A stretch of DNA of 64,000 nt from Candidatus Gastranaerophilales bacterium (lineage in GTDB: Bacteria > Cyanobacteriota > Vampirovibrionia > Gastranaerophilales > Gastranaerophilaceae), in NCBI GenBank assembly GCA_944322675.1, contig CALUPO010000008.1, positions 19,033-83,032 on the forward strand. The letters are read 5' to 3'. Under the pieces are notes generated by a model that ran no database searches, had not been told where the DNA came from, and saw only the letters and a list, made by a program, of their open reading frames with translations. Positions 9,947-18,146 of the stretch are shown one piece after another. Each line of letters opens with the position of its first letter. Within the stretch, counting starts at the first letter, position 1. The position numbers and the translations under genes are program-made.

Positions 9947-12031
9947 TTAAGCGTTTGCTCCAGCTTTTGCAATAATTTCAGCTTCAATATTTGCAGGCAC
10001 TTGTTCATAACACTTAAATTCCATTGAGAAAGTACCACGTCCTTGAGTTTTTGAACGTATATCAGTTGCATAACCAAACATTTCAGCTAATGGAACGATA
10101 GCATTAATTTTTTGGATACCTGTTCCTTCAATAATTTCCATACCTTCAATTCTTCCACGACGCGATGAAATATCACCAATAATATCACCTGTATTTTCTT
10201 CAGGTACTTCAATTTCAACTTTCATCATAGGTTCAAGGATGCAAGGTTTTGCTTTTTTAGTACCTTCTTTCATCGCCATAGAACCTGCTATTTTAAATGC
10301 CATTTCTGAAGAGTCAACATCGTGATATGTTCCATCATATAATGTCACTTTAACATCAATCATCGGGAATCCTGCAAGAATACCACCCTCTAAAGCTTCT
10401 TCCATACCTTTGCGAGCTGGTTCAATGTATTCTTTTGGTATAGCTCCACCAACAATTTTATTTTCAAATACAAATCCTGCATTTTCTTCAGCCGGTTCAA
10501 TTTTAACCTTAACATGACCATATTGACCACGACCACCTGATTGACGAATGAATTTTGAATCTTGATCTGCCGTACCACGAATTGTTTCACGATAAGCAAC
10601 TTGCGGTTTACCAACATTTGCATCAACTTTAAATTCACGCATCAAACGGTCAACAATAATTTCCAAGTGAAGTTCTCCCATACCTGAAATAATAGTTTGT
10701 CCTGTTTCTGGGTCACTTTTAACCTGAAATGATGGATCTTCCTCAGCAAGCTTTTGTAAAGCTATGCCCATTTTATCCTGGTCAGCTTTTGTTTTTGGTT
10801 CAATAGCAACAGAAATTACAGGTGTTGGGAATGTCATTTTTTCTAATATTATATGTGCTTTTTCATCACATAATGTGTCACCTGTTGTTGTATCTTTTAA
10901 ACCAACGGCAGCACAAATATCACCGGCTGCTATTTCATTTATTTCGTTTCTCTGGTCTGCATACATTTGAACTAAACGTGAAATACGTTCTTTTTTGCCG
11001 TTTGTTGCGTTAAGTACATAAGAACCAGATGTTAAAGTTCCTGAATAAACACGCATAAAGGTTAAACGACCTACATATGGGTCTGTCATAACTTTAAACG
11101 CAAGTGCAGCAAAAGGTTCGTCATCTGATGAGTGTCTTTCAACAACTGTTCCGTCTTCTAACTCTCCTTGTATAGCTTTTACGTCAGTTGGAGCAGGCAT
11201 ATAATCAACAATTGCGTCAAGAAGCAACTGAACACCTTTATTCTTAAATGCTGTACCACAGGTAACAGGAACTATTTTATTTTCACAAACAGCTTTTCTC
11301 AAAACTTTTTTAAGTTCTTCAACTGTAGGTGTTTCACCTTCTAAATATTTCATCATTAAATCATCATCTTGTTCTGAGATAGCTTCAACAAGTGCATCGT
11401 GATATTGTTGTGCTTTTTCTTTCATATCTTCAGGTATTTCTTCAACTTTTATATCCGTACCTAAATCGTTTGTATAGATATAGGCTTTCATTTCCATAAG
11501 GTCAATAATACCTTTCATTTGGTCTTCTGCTCCTATTGGAAGTTGGATAGGATGAGCATTTGCCCCAAGACGATTCCTTACTTGTTCAACTACACGATAA
11601 AAATTTGCCCCAGTTCTATCCATCTTGTTTACAAATACCATACGAGGCACTTCATAACGATTTGCTTGTCTCCATACTGTTTCAGATTGTGATTGAACAC
11701 CACCTACTGCACAAAATACAGCAACAACACCATCTAATACACGCAACGAACGTTCAACTTCAATCGTAAAATCAACGTGTCCAGGGGTATCAATAATGTT
11801 TATTTGATGATTTTTCCAATATGATGTAACAGCAGCACTTTGTATTGTAATTCCACGTTCACGTTCTTGTTCCATAAAATCCGTTACAGCAGCTCCATCG
11901 TGAACTTCACCAAGTTTGTGAGTCTTACCTGTATAAAAAAGTATACGCTCTGTTGTTGTGGTTTTGCCAGCATCAATGTGGGCTGCAATACCAATGTTTC
12001 TAATTTTTGATAATGGTGTTTTCCTTGCCAT
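9947..12031 (-). CDS. fusA: Translation elongation factor G
   Basis: GTPase that drives ribosomal translocation. The 694 residues carry the full EF-G pattern: P-loop [15 protein letters not shown], switch [27 protein letters not shown], then domains II-V with [15 protein letters not shown] in domain III and GRGTFSMEF near the end. No rpsL, rpsG or tufA neighbour is present, so it is away from the usual str operon. The upstream region has GAGGATAAAAAA before the ATG, a good ribosome site. Confidence 0.98.
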   Translation of the reverse strand: MARKTPLSKIRNIGIAAHIDAGKTTTTERILFYTGKTHKLGEVHDGAAVTDFMEQERERGITIQSAAVTSYWKNHQINIIDTPGHVDFTIEVERSLRVLDGVVAVFCAVGGVQSQSETVWRQANRYEVPRMVFVNKMDRTGANFYRVVEQVRNRLGANAHPIQLPIGAEDQMKGIIDLMEMKAYIYTNDLGTDIKVEEIPEDMKEKAQQYHDALVEAISEQDDDLMMKYLEGETPTVEELKKVLRKAVCENKIVPVTCGTAFKNKGVQLLLDAIVDYMPAPTDVKAIQGELEDGTVVERHSSDDEPFAALAFKVMTDPYVGRLTFMRVYSGTLTSGSYVLNATNGKKERISRLVQMYADQRNEINEIAAGDICAAVGLKDTTTGDTLCDEKAHIILEKMTFPTPVISVAIEPKTKADQDKMGIALQKLAEEDPSFQVKSDPETGQTIISGMGELHLEIIVDRLMREFKVDANVGKPQVAYRETIRGTADQDSKFIRQSGGRGQYGHVKVKIEPAEENAGFVFENKIVGGAIPKEYIEPARKGMEEALEGGILAGFPMIDVKVTLYDGTYHDVDSSEMAFKIAGSMAMKEGTKKAKPCILEPMMKVEIEVPEENTGDIIGDISSRRGRIEGMEIIEGTGIQKINAIVPLAEMFGYATDIRSKTQGRGTFSMEFKCYEQVPANIEAEIIAKAGANA

Positions 12032-12155
12032 TTTTTTATCCTCTTTTTATTCACTCTACTTTATATAATAAAAATATTCTTAGTTAATATTGTTGCATAA
12101 AAATATTTTTTTTTAAAGTAGGTATTAAAAAAATTATAACTATTCTTTTTTTAAA

Positions 12156-13166
12156 TTATAAATTATGTTGTGAAAATTTTTTATTGAGTGTAATGATTGT
12201 GTGTTTGAAAACTTCAAAATTTTTATAAATTGGTCGTGAACTTCCTCGGGTATCATTTTCTACAACAAATTTATGAAATTCTGTTAGTGTTTTTTTATCA
12301 GTTGGTTGTTTTATAAAAATTTGATAATATGTAGGTAGTTTGTTAATTGCGTGTATATAATTCCCCAATGTTGATGGTGAACAGTCTATGCCCAAATTGT
12401 TTTTAAGATATTCGTGTGCTTTATCCACAACAGAATAACTAATCATACAAAATCCCTTCTTTTTTCCTAATTCTATACAGCTTGACACCATCTTGCACAG
12501 CTGCTCAGTATTATATTTATGTGCATGGCGCAGCCTGGTTTTGGGATGCTTTATCGGCTTTATCCCCAATTCGCTAAGATCGTTTTTCAAATTTGTATCT
12601 GAGGACAAGTTTCCTTTGTCCAAATCACAGCTTTCTGATACTGGACTTTGAGCCTGTTGTTGCGTTTCTGTTTGTTCAATACTGCTTCCTTTTTTGAGCA
12701 TGGTGACAAAATCAAACTTTCCCAAAGCGGAAATTGGTACACCTCCTGGTAATTCAGGTTCCATCATAAAAAAATCATCTTCATTTTCTTGTTTATCATT
12801 ATCAATAGGAGAATTCTTATCGGTCAATTGCACGTCAAAAATCTTATCACATGTTTCAACAAAGAGCTGATGTATAGAGCGGTCAGTCTTAGCAAATGCT
12901 CTTCGTAATAAATCATCCATACCCATACCAACGGTAATCACAAGTTCATATAAAACCGATGACAAAGTTCTTTTCCGGTCAAACCCTTCAATTACCTTTG
13001 ACATAAGCACCTCTTCTGGTTTTGCATTTGATAGTCTGCTTGCTTTATTTGCAATATTATCACTTAATTCCCCAACGGTTGTGCCCAAAAATGGTTTTCG
13101 CACTCCAAATGTTTGTGTTGAATTATAGCTTCTTCCCTGTAATGTAGCCACTTTCACTGTTATCAT
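12156..13166 (-). CDS. Putative HTH DNA-binding protein, paralog 1
   Basis: 336 residues as drawn, unrecognised family. The ATG at 13166 touches GGAGGA, which is too close to be used. The GTG three codons later (13157) has the correct GGAGG spacing and may be the real start. It shares three blocks with the next gene: an N-terminal TFGVRKP segment, VGMGMDDLLRRAFAKTDRS with FVETCDKIFDVQL, and a C-terminal region (YNTEQL..., LGIDCSPSTLGNYIHA, KKTLTEFHKFVVENDTRG). The LGIDCSPSTLGNY stretch looks like a helix-turn-helix recognition segment. It carries an extra low-complexity Gln/Ser/Asp linker (residues 120-200) that the paralog lacks. The promoter carries a palindrome also found upstream of the paralog, suggesting autoregulation. 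Confidence 0.7.
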   Translation of the reverse strand: MITVKVATLQGRSYNSTQTFGVRKPFLGTTVGELSDNIANKASRLSNAKPEEVLMSKVIEGFDRKRTLSSVLYELVITVGMGMDDLLRRAFAKTDRSIHQLFVETCDKIFDVQLTDKNSPIDNDKQENEDDFFMMEPELPGGVPISALGKFDFVTMLKKGSSIEQTETQQQAQSPVSESCDLDKGNLSSDTNLKNDLSELGIKPIKHPKTRLRHAHKYNTEQLCKMVSSCIELGKKKGFCMISYSVVDKAHEYLKNNLGIDCSPSTLGNYIHAINKLPTYYQIFIKQPTDKKTLTEFHKFVVENDTRGSSRPIYKNFEVFKHTIITLNKKFSQHNL

Positions 13167-13180
13167 TCCTCCTTTTTATT

Positions 13181-13220
13181 ATTACATTCTAAATTGCAAT
13201 AAAAAAGATAACCTTGTCAA
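13181..13220 (-). promoter_or_regulatory. Promoter and palindromic operator of HTH paralog 1
   Basis: Reading the minus strand, TTGACA (13215-13220), a 16-bp spacer and TGCAAT (13193-13198) form a sigma-70 type promoter. The -10 sits inside an 8-4-8 imperfect palindrome, ATTACATT-CTAA-ATTGCAAT (13181-13200). The paralog has the same arrangement with identical spacing. Repressor binding by one or both gene products is inferred. Confidence 0.6.
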
Positions 13221-13246
13221 GAAATATACTAAGTAGGTAACAAAAA

Positions 13247-14011
13247 TTATTTTTCTTCTTCAAATTTTAAAGCAGAATGTGGATGTTTTTCATTAAACTT
13301 ATCTATAACAAATTTAAATATTTCAAAATTGCCAAAAACCGGTTTAGTATATGAACGTTCATCATTATCTTGTACATAGTTATGAAACATTGTTAATGTT
13401 TTTTTATTGTTATTTGGTAAACTTTTAAAATCTTTATAATGTTTAAGCATAGCAGTAATACTGCTTGAATAATTTCCTATTGTATGAACCGAACAGTCAA
13501 TGTTTAAATCTTTCTCAAGGTGTTTTTGAACAGCCTTATGACAATCCATACCTATAAACTTATCACTCATTTCTATGTAACTGGCTATAATCGCTTTTTT
13601 TTGTGAAGTTGTAAAATGAGCTGTACGCCTAATTCTTTTCCTCGCACCATCTACAAGGTCAGGATTTGTTTTTTCATCATACAATTGCACATCAAACAAT
13701 TTATCACATGTTTCACAAAAAGCTTGCTTTACAGATTTACCACTTTTCGTCACAGCCTTCATTAAAGATTCACTTACACCCATGCCTACATCAGTAATCA
13801 TTTGACCTAACAAACCCAATATAGTATAGCTGTCATCAGTCTTCTTTATTTTATCAGCCATCAGCATGTGGACTTCTTCACACGCAACAAGACTCTGTGC
13901 CATTCGAGCTCCTTGAGTCTTCACATCATGCACAGTTGCTTCACACAAAGGCATCCTAACTCCAAACGATAAAGCCTTATTGTAACCATGATTAACCATA
14001 TTTAATTTCAT
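13247..14011 (-). CDS. Putative HTH DNA-binding protein, paralog 2
   Basis: 254 residues and the compact version of the preceding paralog. It has an N-terminal LSFGVRMPLCEATV segment, VGMGVSESLMKAVTKSGKSVKQ with FCETCDKLFDVQL, a basic RKRIRRTAHFTTSQK stretch, and the C-terminal NIDCSVHTIGNYSSS helix-turn-helix-like segment followed by KKTLTMFHNYVQDNDERS. No membrane segment or signal is present. AAAGGAAG lies 6-7 bp upstream of the ATG. It has its own strong promoter with a perfect palindrome over the -10, so it is probably transcribed independently and self-regulated. Tandem duplication is clear from the shared blocks; DNA binding is inferred. Confidence 0.75.
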   Translation of the reverse strand: MKLNMVNHGYNKALSFGVRMPLCEATVHDVKTQGARMAQSLVACEEVHMLMADKIKKTDDSYTILGLLGQMITDVGMGVSESLMKAVTKSGKSVKQAFCETCDKLFDVQLYDEKTNPDLVDGARKRIRRTAHFTTSQKKAIIASYIEMSDKFIGMDCHKAVQKHLEKDLNIDCSVHTIGNYSSSITAMLKHYKDFKSLPNNNKKTLTMFHNYVQDNDERSYTKPVFGNFEIFKFVIDKFNEKHPHSALKFEEEK

Positions 14012-14030
14012 ATATCACTTCCTTTAACTT

Positions 14031-14069
14031 CTACAATCTAAATTGTAGCAAATAAAATCATCTTGTCAA
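14031..14069 (-). promoter_or_regulatory. Promoter and palindromic operator of HTH paralog 2
   Basis: On the minus strand, TTGACA (14064-14069), a 16-bp spacer and TACAAT (14042-14047) make a near-consensus promoter. The -10 lies in a perfect 7-4-7 palindrome, CTACAAT-CTAA-ATTGTAG (14031-14048), matching the CTAA-centred palindrome upstream of paralog 1. Confidence 0.7.
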
Positions 14070-15397
14070 GAAATGTACTTTTTAAGTTCAAGTAGTGCTG
14101 TATATGTAGGAAGTATATTAAGTTCATGTTTATTGTCACATATTTTTGTACTAATTTTAATGGCTTTTTTCATATTTGGCTCAATATGAATTAAATTTGT
14201 GTCAATATTGGCATATTTTAACCTTAATGCCATATCATAAGCACGTTTTCCTGATACATATATATCATTTTTAAAGTTACTTAAAAGCTCAAAATTTGTA
14301 TCCCAAATCCAGGATACGTCACGTCCATCTGCATAATTATCATTTAAAATAAGTAATAATTTTGCATTTTCTTTATCTTTAATGTAATTTAAAACCTCAC
14401 TTGCTCCTGTGGGATTTTTTATTAAATTTATATTTACACTAGTATCATTGATTTTTATTTTTTCATTTCTCCCAAACACAGCATTATAATTATCTAAAGC
14501 TTTTTGTATTGTTTTTTCATTAATATTAAGCTCAAGACAAAGACAAATTGCTGAAAGCAAATTGTAAGCATTATAAGTACCTGTAAGATCACTTTTAAAC
14601 GTTTTACTATTGACAGTTATTAATATACCACTATTATCAATTTTACATTCTGCTTCATATTTTACTTTTGGTCTTATATTCTGACAATTTGGGCAATAAT
14701 AATGACCTAAATGAGAATAAAAAGTTTTATTATATTCATATTCGCTGCCACAATTACAATTTATTGATTCCTTTGGACTTAAATTTTTATCATTTTGGTT
14801 ATTATTAATAATAATATCTTTAAACCCATAATATACTACATCATTTTCTTTGTTATCACCAAGTTTGGCAACCATTGGGTCATCAGCATTTAGTAATAAT
14901 TTTAAGTTTTTATTTTTTAATATTGCTTCATTGATTTTTTTATAGGTACTATTAAGTTCTCCATATCTATCAAGTTGGTCACGAAACAAATTTGTAACAA
15001 GCAAATAATTGGCCTTTATGTTGTCATATAATTTTGTTAAGTATGCTTCATCAGATTCAAAAACAAAATAATCGGCTTTTTTAGATAAAGGTAAATCTTT
15101 GCCTATTGCCGTAGCTATACCTGTTAACATATTTGCACCTAAAAAATTTGATACAACTTTTTCTTTATTTTCTTTTAATATTCCTGATATTAAATTTGAT
15201 GTTGTTGTTTTTCCATTTGTGCCTGTTATATTTATTATTTCTTTTTTTACAAAATGTTGAGATGTTTTTAGAAAATTTTTGTTAATTTTTAATACTATTT
15301 TACCGGATAATGATGTTGCATTATATTTAAATAGCTTTAACATTTGACTTAATACTTTTATAAATATCAAGTTTAAGTAAAAATTTATATAGTCCAT
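14066..15397 (-). CDS. murT: MurT-like Mur ligase (lipid II isoglutaminyl synthase subunit)
   Basis: Mur-ligase family protein that, with the glutaminase GatD, amidates D-Glu of lipid II in organisms where it is characterised. It has the ATP loop ITGTNGKTTTSNL near residue 57, the MurT-specific NLFRDQLDRYGEL, and a four-Cys zinc ribbon (CNCG...CPNC) around residues 210-235. A C-terminal DUF1727-type domain follows (IKNPTGASEVLNYI, LNDNYADGRDVSWIWD). The 443 residues fit MurT. No gatD follows in the visible neighbourhood. MurT is best known from Gram-positives and is also found in cyanobacterial lineages. The N-terminal 20 residues are hydrophobic; a start at Met19 is possible. Confidence 0.85.
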   Translation of the reverse strand: MDYINFYLNLIFIKVLSQMLKLFKYNATSLSGKIVLKINKNFLKTSQHFVKKEIINITGTNGKTTTSNLISGILKENKEKVVSNFLGANMLTGIATAIGKDLPLSKKADYFVFESDEAYLTKLYDNIKANYLLVTNLFRDQLDRYGELNSTYKKINEAILKNKNLKLLLNADDPMVAKLGDNKENDVVYYGFKDIIINNNQNDKNLSPKESINCNCGSEYEYNKTFYSHLGHYYCPNCQNIRPKVKYEAECKIDNSGILITVNSKTFKSDLTGTYNAYNLLSAICLCLELNINEKTIQKALDNYNAVFGRNEKIKINDTSVNINLIKNPTGASEVLNYIKDKENAKLLLILNDNYADGRDVSWIWDTNFELLSNFKNDIYVSGKRAYDMALRLKYANIDTNLIHIEPNMKKAIKISTKICDNKHELNILPTYTALLELKKYIS

Positions 15398-15453
15398 TTT
15401 TATTAATCCATTACTATGATTTAAAATTTTATAGCTTAAATTATAATATATAA

Positions 15454-15675
15454 ATGGTTGAAATAATAGTTTTATTTTTTATAATCTTTTTACTAATGTT
15501 AGTAGCTATAGCAGCAATTAATATTATGATTTTAATTTGTAAAATAAATTGTTTAAATATTATTTTGAATAGTAAAATAAATACAATAAAAAATTATACA
15601 CATGATTTACTAATAAGTGTAAAAACTTTTAATGAGTGCACTTTTAAAAATAAAAATTTTAAAAGAGATATATAA
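15454..15675 (+). CDS. Small hypothetical membrane protein
   Basis: 73 residues with one strong N-terminal hydrophobic helix (residues 4-30) and a short, Lys/Asn-rich soluble tail with three Cys residues. No family is recognised. There is no Shine-Dalgarno sequence, but a perfect TATAAT ends 6 bp before the ATG, which would give a leaderless mRNA. It lies directly upstream of the flagellar genes in the same direction and could be flagellar or an unrelated small ORF. Confidence 0.45.
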   Translation: MVEIIVLFFIIFLLMLVAIAAINIMILICKINCLNIILNSKINTIKNYTHDLLISVKTFNECTFKNKNFKRDI

Positions 15676-15752
15676 AATCATATAAATAGCGGATAAAATA
15701 ACTTGACTAATTTAAAATAATAATTAAAAGTAAATTGTGAAAGTCTTATAAT

Positions 15753-16262
15753 ATGCCGTTTCGTTACCGTTTACAAAAAGTTATTGATTTTCGTATTCGA
15801 AAAAAAGAAGAACAACTTCAGGTTGTTCAAAAAGCTCAAGAAGCGGTAGATATAGCTCAAGCAAATATTGATAAAAATAATGAAGAAATAAAGAACACAA
15901 AATATGCAATGTATACCTCTCCACTTATAATGCGTGAAGGTTTTGATTTATTTCTCAAACATTTGTATGAGAAAGGAGAAATATTAGAAAAGGAAAAAGA
16001 AAAAGCTGTCGATATATTAAACCAGGAGAAAAAAAAACTTCAAGAACTTGAACAAGCTGTTAAAGTTTTGGAAAAACATAAGGAAAAATCACGTGAAGCA
16101 TATATTGAAGAAGAAAAAAAAGCTGAATTAAAAAATTTGTCGGAAATTGCCGTGCAAAAACATTTTATTAATACACGCAATAAAAAAGAAGAACTTGAAT
16201 ATGAAGAAATGCTAAAGGAAATTAATTTGGATAATCAAAATGACTATGGATATTATGAATAA
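15753..16262 (+). CDS. fliJ: Flagellar protein FliJ
   Basis: FliJ is the coiled-coil central stalk of the flagellar export ATPase FliI. This 169-residue protein begins PFRYRLQKVIDFRIRKKEE, the family's typical F-x-Y-x-L-x-K-V-L-x-x-R start, and continues as a long charged antiparallel coiled coil. Length is within the family range. The 3' end overlaps the next gene (FliK-like), and an FlgG-like gene follows, giving a flagellar operon. A TATAAT directly abuts the ATG, so translation probably depends on an upstream-initiated transcript. Confidence 0.85.
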   Translation: MPFRYRLQKVIDFRIRKKEEQLQVVQKAQEAVDIAQANIDKNNEEIKNTKYAMYTSPLIMREGFDLFLKHLYEKGEILEKEKEKAVDILNQEKKKLQELEQAVKVLEKHKEKSREAYIEEEKKAELKNLSEIAVQKHFINTRNKKEELEYEEMLKEINLDNQNDYGYYE

Positions 16263-17292
16263 TACTAATACATCAAATACTATAACGAATACAAATAAAA
16301 ATTCATCAAATGTAAATACGGTAAAACCTACCGATAGTTTTTTAAATGATGATTTTCATAATGTTTTAAAACAAGAAGAAAGTGAAAAATCTTTTGATAA
16401 TATTATTAAAGAAACTTATGATAAGAATGAGAATAATAAAAATCAAAATAACAATCAAAATGATATAAACAAAAGTATTCTACAAAATAAAGATAATAAA
16501 GTTAGCAATTTTGAATATGAACATATAAATCAAAAACAAACATCACAAGACAATTTCAAAGCTGATTTGACAAAATACCAAAATATTATGGATACAAATA
16601 ACATCAACAATAACAAGAATAATAGTATATTTAATAAAAGTAACATAAATAAAAAAGATAATACAATAACAAAGGATAATATACATGATGATTTTGAATT
16701 AGTATCCGAAGTTGAAAATGAATTTATAAACAAGACACATTATTTTATGAATAATTTTGAATCTTTACCTCAATTTAATAAAGATAATATAAATCTAAAT
16801 GAGATAAAAAAAGAAAGTAAAGTTTCGCCTTTATATATTCAAGCATTCTATAAAGATACCGAAAACAACATTAAACAAATAAATATGTCAATGGATGATG
16901 TTAAATTTTTTGCAAATGTTGTCGATATGAACATAAAAAACAATAATATAGATTTTGAAATTAATGAAACGAATTTAAGATCCGCAAAAGTTTCAAATGA
17001 ACTTCTTGAAATGTTAAATGATTCTAAAAATACAGGTCGTCCGGTTCGGGTAGACTTTGATAATAATATTTCAGTTGTTATGCAAATTACAAAAGATGGC
17101 AAATTGAATGCAAGGTTTTATCCTGGAGATAAAGCTGCTGAAGAATATTTAAAACAAAATATACAAAATTTAAAAGCCAATCTTGATTCAAATGATGTTG
17201 ATTATAATGAAATAAGTTATAAAGAACATAAAAATCAAAGTAATAAAGGCAATAAACGTAATAATAGTAATAACGGTAAGGAGTCCGAATAA
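16240..17292 (+). CDS. fliK: FliK-like flagellar hook-length control protein
   Basis: 350 residues. The N-terminal 230 residues are very Asn/Lys-rich and low complexity. The C-terminal 120 residues resemble the conserved FliK domain: NTGRPVRVDFDNNISVVMQI, then KAAEEYLKQNIQNLKANL with alternating strand and helix. FliK is a secreted molecular ruler that switches export specificity at the hook. Several in-frame starts exist (16240, and 16255 within TATTATGAATAA); the second would give a short overlap with fliJ. The extreme Asn content reflects base composition. The assignment rests on position between fliJ and an FlgG-like gene plus the C-terminal pattern. Confidence 0.7.
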   Translation: MTMDIMNNTNTSNTITNTNKNSSNVNTVKPTDSFLNDDFHNVLKQEESEKSFDNIIKETYDKNENNKNQNNNQNDINKSILQNKDNKVSNFEYEHINQKQTSQDNFKADLTKYQNIMDTNNINNNKNNSIFNKSNINKKDNTITKDNIHDDFELVSEVENEFINKTHYFMNNFESLPQFNKDNINLNEIKKESKVSPLYIQAFYKDTENNIKQINMSMDDVKFFANVVDMNIKNNNIDFEINETNLRSAKVSNELLEMLNDSKNTGRPVRVDFDNNISVVMQITKDGKLNARFYPGDKAAEEYLKQNIQNLKANLDSNDVDYNEISYKEHKNQSNKGNKRNNSNNGKESE

Positions 17293-17297
17293 AATTT

Positions 17298-18134
17298 ATG
17301 AATGATTCTTTTATTAATGCTATGAACTGTCAAAAATCTACCAGGGAATGGATGAATGCCATTGCTGAAAATATGATTAACACGTATACACCGGGTTATC
17401 GTGAAAATAAAGTAACATTTAAAACTTTTTTAAATAGTGCAATTATTGACACTGTTGATAAAAAAAACGGGCAGGGCAAATCGTTACCCGGCACTTCAAA
17501 TGAAAATGTATACTTAGAAGGTCAGGGTTATTTTTTACTTCGTCGTGATGATGGTAAACGACTATATACACGCTTAGGTGAATTTAAATTTGATAAAGAG
17601 GGTGTTTATAAAAACCCAAACGGTTATGATGTTCAAGGCTATATATTAAATGATAAAGGTGAGATAATGCAGGGTACAAAACCTGTTGATGCTGATATAT
17701 ACAACGAAACCGCATTAAATGGCGGAACTGTTGATTTACCCACCACTAATATTAAATTATGGATTGACCCTAATAATGGTAAATATTTAGGAAAATATGA
17801 CGAATTTGAAATAAAAGAGGATGGTATTTTATATGGCAAAGCTGATGGTGGAAAAGTTACAACACCTCTATATAAAATAGCTATCTTTAACTTCAATAAC
17901 CCCGGAGGATTAAAGGAAGTTAAAGATAACGTATTTATTGAAACCGAAGATTCAGGACTTCCTGTTATTGGTCGTGGTTCTATTAGATCCGGCTTAATTG
18001 AACAATCAAACGTTATTATGGGTGATAATATTTCAATTTTCCAACAGGCTAAAGTTCAAATTGAATTAACAAATAAACTTATATCAACCAACAAACAACT
18101 GCTTGAAGAAGCTTTAAGACTTGTTGGAAATTGA
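17298..18134 (+). CDS. Flagellar rod/hook protein (FlgF/FlgG/FlgE family)
   Basis: 278-residue axial protein of the flagellum. The N-terminal rod helix is MNDSFINAMNCQKSTREWMN followed by ENMINTYTPGYRENKVTF, the equivalent of the family's NNLANxxTxGF signature. The core has LEGQGYFLLRRDDGKRLYTR with LGEFKFDKEGVYKNPNGYDV. The C-terminal helix (IRSGLIEQSNVIMGDNISI ... LEEALRLVGN) is the conserved polymerisation helix. Length is closest to FlgG/FlgF rather than the hook FlgE. It is the last gene of the flagellar run, 5 bp after fliK. Confidence 0.85.
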   Translation: MNDSFINAMNCQKSTREWMNAIAENMINTYTPGYRENKVTFKTFLNSAIIDTVDKKNGQGKSLPGTSNENVYLEGQGYFLLRRDDGKRLYTRLGEFKFDKEGVYKNPNGYDVQGYILNDKGEIMQGTKPVDADIYNETALNGGTVDLPTTNIKLWIDPNNGKYLGKYDEFEIKEDGILYGKADGGKVTTPLYKIAIFNFNNPGGLKEVKDNVFIETEDSGLPVIGRGSIRSGLIEQSNVIMGDNISIFQQAKVQIELTNKLISTNKQLLEEALRLVGN

Positions 18135-18146
18135 TGTTTATTGTGA

